Made by a program: the position numbers and the translations under genes. From NCBI GenBank assembly GCA_029571425.1, contig JAKPSR010000069.1:1-5461 (forward strand): a stretch of DNA of 5,461 nt, given 5' to 3'. The notes below the pieces were generated by a model. It saw nothing but the letters and a program-made list of their open reading frames with translations, did no database searches and was not told the origin of the DNA. Source of the DNA: Spirochaetota bacterium. GTDB taxonomy: Bacteria; Spirochaetota; Spirochaetia; Treponematales; Treponemataceae. Shown here piece after piece: positions 5,342 to 5,461 of the stretch (the first letter of the stretch is position 1; each line of letters starts with the position of its first letter).

Positions 5342-5461
5342 TCGGCGTAGGCGAAGGCGCTATGGTTATGGATGCTCTCGAAGTTTTCAGCCTCGACGCT
5401 GTACCAGGGGAAGGAGCCAAGCCGAGGTATCGCGAGGACGACGTCGCGGACGAGGTCCTCG
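5326..5461 (-). CDS. folE2: GTP cyclohydrolase IB FolE2, C-terminal fragment
   Basis: Only the last 44 codons lie in the window; the rest continues beyond base 5461. The frame reads EDLVRDVVLAIPRLGSF, then WYSVEAENFESIHNHSAFAY, ending AEGGAR with TGA at 5328-5326. ENFESIHNHSA is the highly characteristic C-terminal motif of the FolE2 (COG1469) family. Its Glu and first His, spaced ESIH, are to my recollection active-site metal ligands. FolE2 converts GTP to 7,8-dihydroneopterin triphosphate using a metal other than obligatory zinc, and feeds folate and queuosine synthesis. The stop overlaps the miaB GTG as GTGA, so the two genes are probably co-transcribed and translationally coupled. The fragment is too short to judge the integrity of the rest of the enzyme. 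Confidence 0.88.
   Translation of the reverse strand, partial: EDLVRDVVLAIPRLGSFPWYSVEAENFESIHNHSAFAYAEGGAR

Noticed and set aside
4142..5350. A 402-codon open frame on the plus strand opposite miaB
   Set aside because: It is antisense to an unmistakable MiaB with every catalytic motif. Long antisense frames are expected in GC-rich codon usage, and its product shows no recognisable domain or export signal.

Overview
The window looks like chromosomal DNA of a high-GC, Treponema-related spirochaete. Two comparisons made from memory, with no database search, support this. The MiaB protein shares long stretches with Treponema pallidum MiaB, such as the region around NGCDNFCSYCIVPYVRGREV and the WIRFMSSHPKDLSD segment. 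The plus-strand gene at 978-2474 carries a core that aligns well with T. pallidum Tp0751 (pallilysin). The coding is dense, and the only AT-rich, clearly non-coding stretch is 868-977.

Left half, plus strand. Bases 1-867 hold the 3' portion of a secreted, membrane-anchored von Willebrand factor A (vWA) protein. After a 110-bp spacer with a possible promoter comes a 498-residue pallilysin-family envelope protein, followed by a hairpin terminator. A vWA protein next to a Tp0751-like protein is the same pairing as T. pallidum Tp0750/Tp0751, so this appears to be that locus in a relative. Here the Tp0751 relative is about twice as long. It has extra N- and C-terminal regions, a Ca2+-loop-like motif, no lipobox, and no HEXXH where the T. 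pallidum protein has one.

Right half, minus strand, read from 5461 down to 2520. Four genes are packed like an operon: the C-terminal end of folE2 (GTP cyclohydrolase IB), miaB (tRNA methylthiotransferase), a small two-helix LapA-like membrane protein, and an exported TPR-like/SPOR-domain protein. The junctions are a 4-bp stop/start overlap, an 11-bp gap in which the upstream stop lies inside the next Shine-Dalgarno sequence, and a 15-bp gap. The operon converges on the pallilysin-like gene, with only 45 bp, including the hairpin, between the two stop codons.

Three unrelated proteins each contain an in-frame tandem repeat: 15-bp units in the vWA gene, and 18-bp units in the SPOR gene and in miaB. 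The one in miaB is unexpected because it lies inside a conserved housekeeping enzyme. I see no RNA gene, CRISPR array, insertion sequence or phage feature. Every stretch longer than 110 bp is accounted for by a gene.
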